Source: Neckera pumila | Lineage: Eukaryota > Streptophyta > Bryopsida > Hypnales > Neckeraceae | Assembly: GCA_963969595.1 (NCBI GenBank) | Contig: OZ018416.1 | Span: 22,646,065 to 22,710,064 of the forward strand | Direction: 5' to 3' | DNA length: 64,000 bases | Part shown: positions 47,162 to 60,058 of the stretch, piece by piece | How the letters are laid out: the number at the start of each line of letters is the position of its first letter | Numbering within the stretch: the first letter of the stretch is position 1 | The notes under the pieces: model-generated | Database searches by the model: none | The model's input: the letters and a program-made list of their open reading frames with translations, nothing else | Told to the model about the DNA's origin: nothing | Position numbers and translations under genes: made by a program

Positions 47162-47782
47162 CTATTCCATCTGCAAGAACTTAAGGATGCGCCTCACAGT
47201 GTTTGCGACATAATCTGCACATTTGGCCTTCGTTAAAAGATTCACTGGGCCCTTTCAATCAAGGTCGATGGGCAGCGCCTCTTTGCTTGGTCTAACCATG
47301 TAGTAGTATTGGTTGTCATTCAGGCCCTCATAACACCCTTCAAATGTCACTTCTTGGGTGCCCAGCTCAACATACCCAACTTAAAGTAGAATCACCAAAG
47401 CATGAGCGTCCCTTTGAAAATTATCAAGCCAATGTTGCTCTACATGAGGTTTTTTTAGCGGATGAGAAGGTCTAGCCTCATCTTGCAAATGAATTGGCAA
47501 TGGTGTAGAAACCGCTGGCTGAGATGGTTGAATTGGCAACTGTGATAATGATTGAGACTTTGCACTTTGCGACTCCCTAAGAATCCTCCAATTTGACATT
47601 ATAAAGTTGAATATCAAACCCACGCACAGATTCAATGAAACCTAAAAGATTACTTCAGACTAACGAAACTTGTCCAGGTCTTTCATCTTTTAAACAATTC
47701 CTTTAGCAACAAGCATCACCTTGAAGTCGCTAGAAGCGTCACCAGTAAGTTTTGTCCTCCAGATCATAGAGTCTCTTTGAAA
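47162..47782 (-). pseudogene. Stop-riddled reading frame, unknown protein
   Basis: One frame of 207 codons on the minus strand, interrupted by five stops, reads like decayed coding sequence. Its clearest parts are MIWRTKLTGDASSDFKVMLV near the 5' end, an S/Q/P-rich stretch (SQSLSQLPIQPSQPAVS), ELGTQEVTFEGCYEGLNDNQ, YMVRPSKEALPIDLD and LLTKAKCADYVANTVRRILK near the 3' end. The longest uninterrupted piece is 47381-47635. No frameshift is needed. I do not recognise the family; a chance frame is possible. Confidence 0.3.
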
Positions 47783-48378
47783 TACAAAATAAATACACAC
47801 CTTATACAGTGCACATATTTATATCACGACAAGTGCCAAGAGGGGAGCCAAACAATTTAGCATGGGGACCAAGGAACATAGCATAGGAACCAAGACATTT
47901 CTTCCACCACCTTAGCTATCTATCTAAGTGACCATCAAGAAACTGAGTTTGAATTTGAAAAAGTGCCTCAAGCTGTATGCTCCGTATGTCAAAGTTTGTG
48001 TAGTATCACATACTGCGCCATATTAACCAAGACCCTGCATTTGGCCATTTGCTCAGCAAGTTTGGCTGTGGCCGGCCATTAATTGGCCCTCGTCGTGCTT
48101 GCTGTGGGGCACTCGCAGTGGCCGGGCCCAACCAATCACCGGGTTTGCATCAAGCCCAGAATTGCTGTTGTGATGCTCTTAGCGCCTTCACTGTTTACAG
48201 CATCCCTACCAACCCATTCAAAGTTGCCTGATTTCAACAACAATAATGCATTAAATTATATGTTAGGTCATTTTGTACTTGGACATCAATATTATTAAAT
48301 GTTTTTTGGAAGGAAAGAAAGTGGCTTTGTTTGATTGAGGTTGGAGTTGAAGTTGAGGCTAAATTTTTTTTGTCAAAC
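47783..48378. other. Intergenic, nothing recognised
   Basis: Mixed-composition sequence with a G+C-rich patch at 48060-48150. No recognisable gene or repeat. Confidence 0.3.
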
Positions 48379-48580
48379 TTAACTCCTAAAAAAGCCCTGA
48401 ACATGCTTTTTTGAAAACATAGACTTTTGTCCACATCTTCTCAAACTAGCATACTACAAGATCCTATGGTTACATGTGACTGTTTAAATATGTTTTAAGG
48501 AAAAAAATTGGTATTTGTACTAGAAATGGCAACTTTGGAGTGTTTTTGGTGAAAACATAGTAAAATCCTTGAGGATTTAA
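48379..48580 (-). mobile_element. TTAA-group element, subtype C, deletion derivative (202 bp)
   Basis: TTAA-CTCCTAAAAAAGCCCTG to AAATCCTTGAGGAT-TTAA. It keeps only the reversed left quarter of C (CTACAAGATCCTATGGTTACATGTG, ATGGCAACTTTGGAGTGTTTTTGGTG). Confidence 0.75.
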
Positions 48581-49171
48581 TTCTAAACTAAAGTGCTCAA
48601 AGTTTGATAGCTTGGTCTTTTGCAAGACCTCACCAAAAAATGAAATCTATGTCCCTGCATGAGACTTTAGGAAAGTACTTTTAACTACAGTGACCAAAGA
48701 TACATCACAAGAAATATACACTAAAGCCCATACCTTTCCCATGTGTAATTGAAGACATATTTTTTCTAAGTCTCTAACATTATGAAGTGAGGCATTTACC
48801 TCCTAGCTTTGTCCTAGCATGTAGACTTTCTTTAAGAACAATGTAGACTTGATTTTGGTAGTTAGTGACATTTTTCCAGCTTCTATAGGAGCTTTTCTAC
48901 ACCTCTTATTGCTTAGAAAAGATTCTACTATATTTATAGGTGCATGGGTAGTAGAAGTTGATCCTAATTGCCTTACAAATATATTTTTTGGGTGTTTTGA
49001 GAGCATTGATTTCTTATATACTATAATTATAAGTGAGTACTAAGCTTTGAATTTATAGCCACAATTCTAGATGTTCTAAAGCATTAAAATAGGTTGTAAT
49101 TCTCAAATTGTGTTTTGAAACCCAAAACTAAGCATAATAGATATATTTCTTGGAGATGAAGATAGCTGATA
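48581..49171. other. Intergenic, nothing recognised
   Basis: AT-rich; short overlapping frames on both strands at 48803-49043 without domains. Confidence 0.3.
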
Positions 49172-50101
49172 TTAATCCCTAAAGTCCCATTGTCCCCTTG
49201 GGGGACAACATGGATTTTGGGCAGGCTACTACGGCTTCAATATTCATCATTATTTTTTGAAACTTTTTGTGAAGATCGAAAAACACATTAGCTTTATGGG
49301 GATATAATTTTTATTTCAATCGGTGCCCGAGAGCAAAAGTTATGGCACAAAAGGTCCTTTTTTCGGTGCGGCGGGTATAAATCTTCTTACATAAATTTTT
49401 TTTTTTAAAAACTTTAAAACTATTTTCTCATAGATTATGTTTTTGTCTATATGGGAAGCTTTGATTCATCCCATTTGGATTTGTTATGTGAAAGTTATGG
49501 ACAATCTTATTTTTGGGGCAATTAAAGCATCTTCTTAAAAAAATAACTTCTAGGACTCATTTCTGAATGCAATTTTCTCAACTTTATAAAAAAAATTGTT
49601 TGACAAGTCTAAATTTTCTTGCTAAAACAATTTCACCATTGGGATTATAGTGTTTAATCCCATCTTAGAGCTATTGACGATTTAGTTTTTCTTTCAATCT
49701 TGGACCTACTTCTACTTAACAATTTTTTAAAGAATGAAAATCAAGTGTATTTTTTTTGAATTTTTTTTCCTAGATTCTCAACTCAATTTTTCAACATAAA
49801 AAAAATTGAATTCAAAGTTTATAGTGCAAATATTTTTTACAAATGGCGGTCAAAGTCATCTAAAATTGCAAGTTAGTGTTCAAAAAATCAAAATTTTCTA
49901 ACTTTGAATGCTTATATCTTCTAATCAGTACGGTCAAACTTTATGAAATTTTTACCACATGATTTGAGATATGTTAACTACAAGCTCTTGTGGTTAGATT
50001 CTAAAAAAAAATATTTTTTCTCTTTTCTTAGATGAACGGAGCAGAACTGGCAGTTTTGAGTCGATTTTGACAAAAAAATGCCTTGGGACTTTAGGAGTTA
50101 A
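49172..50101 (-). mobile_element. TTAA-group element, subtype A (930 bp)
   Basis: TTAA-TCCCTAAAGTCCCATTGTCC to GGGACTTTAGGAG-TTAA, with the subterminal palindrome TTGTCCCCTTGGGGGACAA. Full-length A interior in reverse. It is a better model than 35621 for the complete reversed form. Confidence 0.9.
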
Positions 50102-50422
50102 GAAGTTGATTTTAGTAGTTGAGTACTTGAGATGCTATTATGAAGATTATCTTAAAACCAAGCCCCTTGATTTAGGTGAGTCTTTTGAGGGTTAATTCCT
50201 TAGTACTTTGATGTTTAGATTCTAAACTATGAATAAAAGGTTTCAGGTGCTTTTTTGACACAAAACTTCTCATTCATCCAAAGCAACCTTCAACTCTTTT
50301 TTTTCATAACTTTTTTTATGATGGATTTGATGGAATTGACATAAATTACATATATCTATAAAAGTATAAGCCAAAATATGCAAAAATTTAAGAAAAGATT
50401 AAGGCGCTAAGGAGGAAACTAT

Positions 50423-51377
50423 TAGGGTAGAACAACCTATTAAACCCTAAAGGACCAAGCCACATTTTAAACACAAATTGTGAAGAAATGAAAACAATGA
50501 AAAAAAAATGTTTTTCCAAAATTCAACCATACAAATTTGTACTAAATTACTATGGGAATGTGTGGAATTTTTTTTGAAAACTTTGCCCGCATGGATTGAA
50601 AGATTATTACATTTGAAATTAGAAGGAAGTTAAAAACATTAGATTATAACATTTATCCGACCTATGCTGACACGGCCAATGGACTTAAATTCCTCTTAGA
50701 ATGAGATTTTTACACTATACAAGTTTTTTTTTTTATACATTTGCATCTTGTATTATATAAATTACATACCTACTAAATTTCAAAATTATAAAAGGAGTTT
50801 TGTGCATGCAGCTTGCAGTTGCTTGATGTCAAAATTTGAAGAACATCTGTTGAAAAATGACTTTATATGCACCTGTCTGAGATCACCTACTTACGTTCAA
50901 TGGTCATTTGGGGTTAAAGTCAAAACCTATTCCAATGTCTAAGAAATGATCCAGTATAGTTTGTTTTCCATAATTGAAATTGGAGCCACAATCAATGTCT
51001 TGGATGACAACAATGAAGTGTTTAGTGACTACAATAGAAACTTCCACCTTTTGAGTGTAAATTCATTGCAAGAAGTAAGCTTTTTAGGCCTTTTATTGTG
51101 GTTATGTTAAAAAATATTGTGACTACTTTAGGTGAGTAAGATGACCATTATGGATACACTTTTTGTTCGATTGGGGATAGTCTAGAGACTCTTTTGGAAA
51201 ATGATGGGCAACACACTTCAAGAATTCATAACAAATTCATATTTTGTTGAAGAAATATAAGTTCAATTGCTCTTGTTGTTTCTTACATTTGTCTTTATAT
51301 GGGGGAAAAATTAAAAATTTCAATAATGGCATGAGGGCGAATTCCTACTTCTATCCATGATGGGCTATTCTACTTTA
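50423..51377. mobile_element. J-family element carrying a nested TTAA-group element
   Basis: TAGGGTAGAACAACCTAT at the left pairs imperfectly with ATGGGCTATTCTACTTTA at the right. The interior from about 50940 is homologous to the J element at 37102 (GAGTGTAAATTCATTGCAAGA, GGCATGAGGGCGAATTCCTA). The left end is followed at once by the inserted element at 50440. Confidence 0.72.
50440..50917 (+). mobile_element. TTAA-group element, subtype G, short (478 bp)
   Basis: TTAA-ACCCTAAAGGACCAAG at the left and a degraded right end GGTCATTTGGGG-TTAA. The left part resembles A (AATTCAACCATACAAATTTG, GGGAATGTGTGGAATTTTTT); the rest is not matched to other subtypes. Confidence 0.6.
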
Positions 51378-52228
51378 TTGGCCCTTGTTGAACCTCAAAT
51401 GAGTCATGAGAATTTTGGCTTTCAGTAGTGCCAGTCAACTCTTAGACATCCATTTTGTAAAGAGCACAATGTAAATGTGAAGCTTTGTCATAGGTTAATT
51501 ATTAACCAGTCGGACCCCGCATCTCTACTCCAACCAAACCCTAACCATGTTCTGCAGTGTGAATGCAATTATAGATAAGATTTGGAGACTCAGATTCTGA
51601 AACGGGAGTCGATGACTGGATGCCATAGTCTCTATCAAAAGGACAGAGCCACCAAACAATCCCGATGAGTGAAGTTTCTCAGTGTTGCCCTTGAATGGCG
51701 TTGACTTTATGGAGCATCACATTCATATTTTTTTGCATTACAATTATTTTGTTCACAAAGTCAAAAGTGAGAGCCTGTACTACCGTATCTCTGGTGCAAA
51801 ATTGCAAGGTTTCAGAGACTGCGCACCATCCTTCAAAGCACGATTGTCAGTCTTTCCTTTTTTTTTTCATGCGCTTTTCTCAAATTTTTATTTTTAAATT
51901 TTTTAATGAGAAAGTAAAGGAACCATCAATTAACTGAAGTGCAAGAAAAAACAAAGACCAGATGTCAATTCTAACCATATTCTAAAAATGTTAAATTTGT
52001 CTAACAATAAGACGCACGCTCATATGCTTCTAGGATACGTGCTTCTACTTCTAGGAGCACATACCCGAGTGGTGTAGATTTAAGAAAAATGTTGCATCAG
52101 CATTTTTGATTAAACAATGACGTTGAACCTATAAAATTTCCAGAAGATGAAGAATATTCAAAGGTCGAGCACAATGGAGCAATTAGTTGCCAGAATCTGA
52201 TGCCTAACGCTAATCACATGAGCTTACT
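51378..52228. other. Intergenic, nothing recognised
   Basis: Two overlapping frames near 51682-51937 have no domains. No repeat family recognised. Confidence 0.3.
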
Positions 52229-53161
52229 TTAACCCCTAAAGGCCCAAGGCCTTTTTTCTGCCAAAAAACACCCAAAACTGCCATTTTTTAGCAAAGAGTG
52301 AAGGAAAAATTAAAAATGTTTTTTTTGCACATCTAACCGTAGGATCTTACACCTAACTAGTATAAGAATGTGTGGAAAAAATTTCAGAATTTTAGACCGC
52401 ATAGATTGCAAGATATCTACGTTTAAAGTGAAAAAAACAAGGTTTTCAGCACATTGTGGGATTGGATTTTTTGACTTTGAACATTTTTGGCTTAAAATTT
52501 TTGCACTACAAAGTTTTGAGCTTTAAATGTTATAGTGGAGAATTGAGTTGACGATCTACCAAAAAAAAAAAATTTTCAAAAAAACTTAATTTTCATTATT
52601 AAAAAAATTGTTAAGTAGAATTAGGTACGAGATAGAAGGAAAATCTAAAATATTCATATATTTTAGATGGAATTAAAATGCACTAATCCCAATGGTGAGA
52701 TTGTTCTAGCAAGTAAACTAAACCATGCCAAAAAAAAAATTTGAAAAATTTGAAAAATTGCATTAAAAAATGAGTCCTACAAGTTATTTTTTTCAAAAAG
52801 TTGCTCTAACTGCCCGAAAAACAAGAATGTCCATAACTTTCTCATAACAAATCCAAATGAAATGAACCAAAGCTTTCCAGATAGACAAAAATATAATCTA
52901 TGGGAAAAAAAATTCAAAAAAAAAACAAATTATTTTTTGCAAAAGTATTTTTGCTGCCCGCTCTCCCCTGTTTTGAGCTTATTTGGACATAACTTTTTTT
53001 CCCGGGCACCGATTGAAAAAAAAATTATACTCCCACAAAGCTTATCAGTTTTTCTATCTTCTAAAAAAGTTTCAAAAAATCAAGACAAAATTTCAGCCCG
53101 TAGGTACCTGCCCGAAATCCCACTTGTCCGTTGAACGGACACTTGGGCCTTTAGGGGTTAA
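52229..53161 (+). mobile_element. TTAA-group element, subtype A, complete (933 bp)
   Basis: TTAA-CCCCTAAAGGCCCAAGGCC to GGGCCTTTAGGGG-TTAA. The subterminal palindrome is TTGTCCGTTGAACGGACA. Interior as in 10685, and the window's first 449 bp are its closest partial match. Followed directly by an H element. Confidence 0.92.
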
Positions 53162-53163
53162 CT

Positions 53164-53416
53164 ACACAAAATAGTGAAATTAGGTTGCCTTGTCGATTAG
53201 ATTGCCTTACTTGAGATAAATTACCTCAGGGATCAATGCTTGTTCCACATGGAGGCACATGCCACTCTCTGAACCAGGCCTTGAGTTGGTCCACAAATCT
53301 ATGTCATATACATGACTCTGAATTAAATGCATCATTGTGCAAAAGCAGTGAATATTTTTTTAGTGTGGACTGTTGGGAAATTAGTGTGGGGCAACCTAAT
53401 TTCACTAGTTTGTGTA
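53164..53416 (+). mobile_element. H-family element, complete (253 bp)
   Basis: TACACAAAATAGTGAAATTAGG to CCTAATTTCACTAGTTTGTGTA with TA at both ends. Best complete, uninterrupted copy of the family in the window. Confidence 0.9.
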
Positions 53417-54890
53417 ATTAATCTGTGCAGTGGCAAGCACCTCCGGTCAAAGGGAAGCTGGTTGAAAGGGACTGACCAGGAAAGGCAAAAGTGGGGGGAC
53501 GACTTGCCTTGCCAGGAGTGGCAGACCCTGCAAGTGAGCTGCTGATATTGGGTTCAAAATTCCAACCAAAATCCTGCAATGGATTTCTTTCCTTTGGGTC
53601 CAAAAAACAGAAGAAAAGAAAAGTTCGACCACAGTTCACTGTATGGTGACGTCGAAGGTTTTGACGTTTGAGTCAATGGAAACTCCGTCTCTGGAATTCA
53701 TTCAGAAATCAGAACAAATCAAGTCATCCATCCATCATTGGATGTGAGTCAGTGTGCCAGAGCAGCATATGAAGTTCCATTGCTACTCTTGTTCATGCCT
53801 GGGTCACACTGCCAATCAATTCAAACTGGCAGTCACAGCTGCAGGTGAAAAGGTATTTTTGTAAACCAAATCAGGAGATGATGTTTGTGGAACTTCAGTT
53901 TGATTCTCCAGTTTGAACAATAGCAGCATCTAATTGGCATTGGTGAGGATGAGGCTACTGCCAGTTCAAAGAAATTGAATACCACTTGGAAGACCTAATA
54001 ACCAACTGGAAAGTTGCAACTGTTATCAGTACATTCATTCCGTTTTGAGATCAGTGTGCTTGGGCCTTGATGCTTGCATCACACTGCCAATCAAGTGGAA
54101 TTCACTTCTAGATTGACTTTGAAGGGTTGAGCAACATTTGAGCAACATTTGAGCAACATTTGAAACAGTCGTAGCAACGAATTAGGAACGCTTTGCAGGA
54201 TTCTGCAGCCAAGTTTTAGCAATGTTTTGGAAAATAGGGTGGAAGATGCTTCAGCAGAGTACGTATTGTCAGCAAAAATGACAATTTTGGAACTTACTTG
54301 AGTAGATACACAGCATTTTTCAGCAAACGTGTTCCATTACGTTGTTCACGTAGTAAGTTGAATGTCAACTGTAGAATCAGGTTTTTGTTTTCGTTGCAAC
54401 AAACGTTGTTATATGGGGTGAATTCTAGTAGGGATTGGCAGTCAGAGAAGCAGGTAGAATGTATTTCTGTAAACTAAGTAAAGAGATGATGTGATGTTGC
54501 AACATTTTTTGCAAGATCCCTATGCAACTATAATTTGATTCTCCAGTTCAAAAACCAGGGTCTAGTTAGCGTTTGTGAGGATGGGGGATCTGGGGGTTCA
54601 AAAACCTGATTACCACTTTGAAGAAGATCAAATAAGTTGAAACAGGCAATTATGTTCAGTTGATTCAGCCAGTTCTTTCTCCAAATGATCCTATTTTACT
54701 GCTGCTGTGAGAGAAATGAGGGAAAATGCTGAGATATCTTCAACAAACTGGATTATGCAATAGGTGCTCTTTCCCATTGCTGGTACAATTGCTCAAAGTG
54801 AAATCAACAACCTAATTGAACCTTTGTAGGTCTCAATTTTGAAAACTCACTGAAAAGTCAACCTCACGGATTGGCTACGAAGTTTAAGGG
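53417..54890. other. Intergenic, nothing recognised
   Basis: A 12-bp tandem repeat (GAGCAACATTTG, about three units) lies at 54128-54162. Otherwise unique-looking sequence; no gene recognised. Confidence 0.3.
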
Positions 54891-55813
54891 TTAACCCCTA
54901 AAATACCAAGGCAGTTTCTGGCTCCAAAACCACTGAAAACTGCCATTTTTGCTGCGATCACTCCCTAAACAAAACAAAACTTCTTTTTTAGAATCTAGCC
55001 AAAGGATCTTGAACTTCATTTGCCTTAGATCTTGTGGTAAAAATTTCATCAAGTTGACAGTACGGATTGGAAGATATTAGCATTTGAAGTTGGAAAAAGA
55101 AGTTTTTTTGAACTGTGGCTTGCAATTTCAGATGACTTTGACGGCCATTTGTGGATTTTTTTGCACCACACACCATAAAGTTAAAATTTTTGGTGTTGCA
55201 CATTTGAGTTGAGAGTCCGGGTAAAAATATTTAGAATGTCAAAACTTGATTTTCACATATAAAAATATTGTTAAGTAGAAGTAGGTCCAAAATTGAAGAA
55301 AACACTGAATTGTTAATAGCTCTTAGGTGGAATTAAAACCCATAATCCCAACGATGGGATTCTTCTTGCAAACAAACTTTATCTTGTCAAAAAAAATTTG
55401 AAAAAATTTGAAAATTGCATTCAAAAATGAATTCTAAAAGTTTTTTTTTTGTAGACTCTTAGATTGCCCAAAAAACAAGATTGTCCATAACTTTCTCATA
55501 TCAAGTCCAAATATAAAGAATCAAAGCTTCAAATGTAGAAAAAAACATGATCTTTGAGGAAAAAAATTTTAAAAAAAAAATTCAAGTTTAATTTTTTTTT
55601 TTTTTTTTTGCCCGGCGAATTGTTTTTGGACTTTGGGTGGCATAACTTTTGCTCCCGAGCACCAATTGAAAAAAAAATTATATTTTTAGAATGCTAATGT
55701 GATTTCCTATCTTCCAAAAAAGTTTAAAAAAATCAGGTCGAAATTTCAGGTTGCACGAGCCTGCCCAAAATCCCAAGTGTCCCCCGAGGGGACTTTGGTA
55801 GTTTAAGGATTAA
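54891..55813 (+). mobile_element. TTAA-group element, subtype A variant (923 bp)
   Basis: TTAA-CCCCTAAAATACCAAGG to GTAGTTTAAGGA-TTAA. Closest to 23124: both have GGCTCCAAAACCACTG-like left ends, GAACTTCATTTGCCTTAGATC and GTGTCCCC-GAGGGGACTTTGG at the right. Confidence 0.9.
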
Positions 55814-58182
55814 TTAAAAGTCAAATCACCATGGCAGTGATACAATATATCTTTGATGTTTACATCTTCCGACTTACTATTGAAATTTAATAATGGTAAA
55901 TCATACCACACTAATGTTGAAGATTCAGTCTATTGCAATATATTGCATCTATAAGCACTTACTGTGAAACTGGATCCCGCAAAATCAACAATAGAATGGT
56001 GAAAATTCCACCATTCATCCGTTCCAATCAATGGAAGTAACTGCTAAAACACAAGTTGCTCCATTTCTGGATAGAAAAACAAAACTAGTTACAACTCAAG
56101 CCTCATTTGTAAATCTAACCTTTTCAAAAACGACATCTTGTAACATCCTAAACACTTGCCACACTATCTTTGAATAGAGCACATTTACATATTCAAACTA
56201 TTTGGTTAATAGTTCATAATCAATGTTGTCTTGGAAGTAATCAAGAATATAGATAAAATGGAGCAATTGAAATGGCTTCAATCAATTGCATCAATATATT
56301 CAAGGACATTTGAAGGTCATCTTCATATCCATGATTAATTCAAATAGAGCAACCTTTCTTCTTTTTATGATATAAATATATCCTTGTAATCCCTAGAGTC
56401 TGGATAGGTTCTGAATTGCACTTTATTTGGTTGGTACAAATTGCAAAGATTAGCATGTAAAACCTATTATAATCGTCTGTGAGCTCCCAATTTGTCACTT
56501 AGGACTCGGTCTTTTTTTGTTTTTTCAAATTTTGCCATTTAAGTTATAATTACACCTCAAAAAACTCCAAAAGAGTGTAAAATCAAATTAGATATATTAG
56601 ATGCCAATATAGCATTTAATCAATAACAAATTTTTCTTTCTAAAATTTTCCAAATACCCATTTTGTACATAGGTTAGAATCCTAGGATTGGTGGAAATTA
56701 GAAGGTTTAAGTGTAATTGCCCAAAATAGCTTAAACCTACTAATGCATGTGACTTACTATGACTACATTGGTTCAAGGGAATTTTGATGATAATTCTTAA
56801 GTCAATTCCTAGAGATAGATTTCAATTTTTTTTATTACACCGACAAAATAGTAGAAACCCTAATTATTGCTTGCAGAAATTACTGCCTTAAGACGAGCCT
56901 GGGGAGGAATCTAAAATCAAAAAAGAATAATTGGAGTCATGATCATTCTAGGACATCAAAAGCAAAATCGATTTGCTAAGATTCCTTTGTATGTGAAAGA
57001 TTCCCTGATTATTGATGCTTTATCGAGGAGGCAGGATTTTAACCCCTTTCTTTGAAGGTGTAAAGTAAGAATATGAGCTTGCACATCTTTTGGAGATTCC
57101 ATGAGAGGTTCTACAAAAAATTTGAATTTTTGGACTTGCAAAAATCCCTTTTTTGGACGATCAATCTTTCAAGCCTACAACAAAAAATTCTTGGAAATTT
57201 TCCAAGTTGTGGTAAAATCTCACTAAAAATTAGGATACGTTTTTTATGTTAATAACGCACTCCGACAAATTTTCAAGACAATTTGATAGCAGGAGGTATC
57301 CGAACTGGCAAGATTCCTCCAAATTTACAACATGGAGTTGACCGGCGTCCCAGGAGCACACAGAGCCGGAACAAAGTTATTAAAGGATCTTTTTTTACTC
57401 CCTTGGACCTTCCAGACAACCCTAGCTTGTCACCTCTCTTAGAAATGGTAAACCCCAAGAATTAAATTTTTATCCTTTTACTGTTCTAGATTGGAGCTAG
57501 TTTTCTGCCATCTTTTGGTGAAGGAAAAAGGAGTATGGGATTTTGTAAGACTAAAAATGGCCTTCTAAAGCCAATGGCGCATTTTGTTTGTGAATTGGAA
57601 TTAATCTCCAAAAATTAGGACTTGGACTAGCATAGAAAGTGAAAATCCTAAAAGATAAGGATGAAAATTGTTGAGGATTGATTAGGATGAAAATCCTCAA
57701 GGAAAGGTTTATTTAGGATTAAATGGAAGAAGGTGGATGCTTGGGAAATTTATGAGAGTGAGCATCCATTTTCTTTTCAAAACACCATCCCATTCTTGTA
57801 TTTGGGTCCATTGGATCTAATTTATGTTGGATTGTTTGGCATTTTAGCCAAAAATCCTTATTGGTGTTTTTGGAGCACTTTTGGCTCCATTGTTGTTGTT
57901 CCCTCAAGCTTTGTGAAGGTCCTTGGAGGTCCTTCAAGTTATCTGTGTCTTCTCATACTTCCTTTGCGAGTTCTTTTGGGTCCAAGTATTGTGGTGAGTG
58001 TCTTCAATTGTTGTACCAACCCTAAAGTAAACCCCCGTGTACCTTAGCAGTGCCGCTTTGGAGGGCCTTTACTTTTGAGTAATTGATCTAACCCAAAGGT
58101 TGTACTAATTTGCGTAGCGTTCCTATTAACACGTGATAGTCCATGGTTGTCCTTTTGTGAGTCTTCATAAACTAACTTTTGC
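55814..58182. other. Intergenic, nothing recognised
   Basis: 2.4 kb of AT-rich sequence. The longest frame (57733-58047) has hydrophobic runs but no recognisable family. No inverted-repeat ends were found. Confidence 0.3.
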
Positions 58183-59117
58183 TTAATCCCTAAAGTTTCG
58201 AGACTATGTCTTCACCGAAAATGCTCAAAAATTGCTATTTTTAGTACAAGTATCTAATTTTGAAAAGAAAAGAAAAATTGACACATATAACCATAGGATC
58301 TTGTAGAATGCTGACTTGAAAACATGTGGTGAAAATTTCAGAAATTTCCACTACGTGGATTGCAAGATATAAGCATTCAAATTCACTAAAATCATTTTTT
58401 TGGCCCTGCAAGAAACAGGGCCGCTGCACTTTACAAGCTCACTTTTTGATGAAAAAATGTCCAAAATGATGGTGCCTTCTTTGAATTCTTTTTCCTAGAC
58501 AAGTTGGCTACATGCTCAAAAAATTTCACTTCATTTGGAATTGTCCAACATATAGGAAAAAAATAGTAAGTAGATAGTAGTAGAGAATGATTCAAAATAC
58601 TAAATTGTCAAGAATTTAATTATAGAATTGAAAAATGTCAATCCCAATGGTTGCAATGTTGTAAGAAACAATTCACATCCTACGATTTTATTTATTTCAA
58701 TAAATGTTGAAAATTGAGTTAGATAAAGGACTTCAAAGTTTATTTTAGAATAGTGAATCCATAACTGCCCGCGAACTAAAAATCTTCATAACTTTCGACT
58801 CATTGATCAAAATGGGATGATTAAAAGATTTCTACATATATATAACTGTAGAAAATCAATTTCAATTTATTTATTTTTGAAAAAAGTGATTTTTTCTTAT
58901 CAGTTTGGACTGCCTAGTTACAAAAAAAAGTAACACATTAGGCCATAGCTTTTGACTGACATTTCCAAATGTCATGAAATTTAGTGCGTATGAAAGATAT
59001 TCTTTGTGCCCACATTCTAATAAAATTTGGGCCAAAAGTATAGAAATCTCCAGTCACACATACTTGCCCAAAATTTCTATGTAGCCAAATAACGCATGTT
59101 GGTCCTTAAGGGGTCAA
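58183..59117 (+). mobile_element. TTAA-group element, subtype C (935 bp)
   Basis: TTAA-TCCCTAAAGTTTCGAGAC to GGTCCTTAAGGGG-TCAA. Most similar to 19975: GCCCGCGAACTAAAAATC, TTAGGCCATAGCTTTTGACTG and ACGCATGTTGGTCC. Confidence 0.9.
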
Positions 59118-60058
59118 AATTGTTCTCATTGTTTGTTTGTCCCTTCCGGAGGCGAAGCGTTGATTTAGTAAGTCTTAGAAGTGGTTGGTATTTCTTACAA
59201 AGTTTTTGAGATAGCAAAGCTTGGGCTTAGTAAATCTTAGAAGCTAGTGGTTAGTTTTTTTGCAAAGTTCCCGAGATGGCAAAGCTTTGGCTTAGAAGTG
59301 GTTGGTATTTTTACAAGAATTCCTAGTTGCTTTCCCTTAGTGGTCTCTAGGCCTACGCCTTAGTTCCCAAATATTCATGTGCGGATATTTCTGTTAGTTT
59401 TCAAATACCCAAGACAATACAACGGAGGATCTCTCGAAAAATCTAAAAGAGGGGTTGCTTAATTTGGATATATGTTTTTTTTTAATAACAACATCCGAGC
59501 ACCTAACATACTCGGCTGCACAGCCGCCCCGTACCCCCTTAGCCAAATATTGGCGGGCCGGAAGCTAGGCGACGTTCAGACAAGGTCCAGGGGCATATGA
59601 ATTGAGGCCAAAGCATTCCTATGTGGATCAAAGGAGTCCAAATTTGGATTTAGGGAGCTAAAACCCTCCAAAATAACTTCCATAAGAGAAAACAACAACA
59701 TATCAACCAAACTCTCCATAAAAATGGGTTAGGACGAAAGTAGGATTAAGAAGAGAAGATTTCAAAGGACAATAGAGTAGAAGGAGGGGGGAGGGAAGAG
59801 TCTCTAATTGACTTGGCTAAGATCTCCATTCTCTCCCCTACAACTAACATTTAGAAGCTCAACACATAGGAATAGAAATCAAGAATGAGAAAAGGTTATC
59901 TAGCCACCTCGATAGGATTAGGAAGAAGGAAATGCAAAAAATCCCTTCTCATCCATTGAACAAAGATTAGATAATTATGAGGGTAGCTCATTTGTAAGAA
60001 GAGAAGGTGGGCATTGAAATTACCTTGGAATTCATGGCAAGGGAGGTTGTAAGTGCCA
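59118..60058. other. Intergenic, local direct repeats, no gene
   Basis: At 59155-59310 a GCTT-GG-CTTAGTAAATCTTAGAAG motif occurs about three times (a decayed tandem repeat of roughly 60 bp). A G+C-richer patch at 59490-59580 has no recognised identity. Confidence 0.35.

Noticed and set aside
57733..58047. 104-codon frame with hydrophobic runs as a membrane protein gene
   Set aside because: No family resemblance, no splice context, and composition like the surrounding intergenic DNA.
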